Source of the DNA: Streptomyces sp. NBC_01707
GTDB taxonomy: Bacteria; Actinomycetota; Actinomycetes; Streptomycetales; Streptomycetaceae
DNA: 64,000 nt
Assembly (NCBI RefSeq): GCF_041438805.1
Contig: NZ_CP109190.1
Location: 6,386,001 to 6,450,000 of the forward strand
Reading direction: 5' to 3'
The position numbers and the translations under genes are program-made. This document shows positions 63,828-64,000 of the stretch, piece after piece; position 1 is the first letter of the stretch; every line of letters begins with the position of its first letter. A model generated the notes under the pieces. The model searched no databases. It was not told the DNA's origin and was given only the letters and a program-made list of their open reading frames with translations.

Positions 63828-64000
63828 GCTTCGTAGCGCCCCGGTACCACCCCGGCCTCGGCGGCCGGTTGCCTTCGCCCCGCGTACCGCGCTTCGCACA
63901 GAGCGCGGTGTCCGGGGCGATTTGCTTGCCCGGGCAGCGCGCCTGCCCCGGTCCGGCGGGCATCCGTACAGAATGCGAGAAGCGCCCCGCCATCGATCCC

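Overview
The window is a stretch of Streptomyces chromosome. The evidence is uniformly high GC with strong third-position GC, a complete desferrioxamine locus (desE, a reductase, desA-desB-desC-desD), an adpA gene with one TTA codon next to orn, and a CebR-controlled cellobiose locus with textbook operators. Names rest on recognition of protein families and conserved gene neighbourhoods; no search was run.

Layout. 1-4600: end of a cellobiose/cello-oligosaccharide ABC importer (cebF partial, cebG), the GH1 beta-glucosidase bglC and the repressor cebR, with two CebR operators. 4698-6745: tRNA-His, orn and adpA on the minus strand, then about 970 bases of non-coding DNA upstream of adpA. 7720-13204: a universal stress protein, an acetate-uptake-type membrane protein, glmS with a small partner gene, and a secreted GH20 hexosaminidase with a DasR-type site. 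13323-20554: desferrioxamine biosynthesis and uptake with two iron boxes. 20669-28300: a leucine/isovalerate degradation operon (carboxylase beta and alpha subunits, HMG-CoA lyase, acyl-CoA dehydrogenase) facing a TetR regulator over paired operators, followed by a GNAT/119-residue gene pair. 28345-33253: small membrane protein, GNAT, hypothetical protein, CDF metal exporter, thioesterase II, a second acyl-CoA dehydrogenase. 33485-39452: PucR regulator facing a sodium-solute symporter, a ureohydrolase and a ThDP decarboxylase; I read this as arginine or guanidino-compound catabolism. 39681-51314: secreted serine hydrolase, a fused two-unit ABC exporter, two small exported proteins, a secreted S37 peptidase, a secreted GH3 enzyme, and a LysR/EamA divergent pair. 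51325-56527: a LacI-controlled sugar or polyol operon (oxidoreductase, DUF993 protein, two TIM-barrel isomerases). 56797-60147: a secreted SLT-domain protein, then an accessory island on the minus strand holding an orphan toxin C-terminus, an overlapping probable immunity gene and a frameshifted YwqK-type antitoxin relic. 60108-63827: RecD2-like helicase and citrate synthase.

How the parts fit. Much of the window concerns turning plant or fungal polymers and amino acids into central metabolites and linking that to development: cellobiose uptake and cleavage (CebR), chitin-derived GlcNAc (GH20, DasR site; GlmS), leucine and arginine breakdown, acetate uptake and citrate synthase, with AdpA as the developmental regulator and desferrioxamine supplying iron. 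The least ordinary segment is 57716-60147, a decapitated polymorphic-toxin cassette pressed against the start of the recD2-like gene. The next most useful for discovery are the LacI/DUF993 operon and the guanidino-compound operon.
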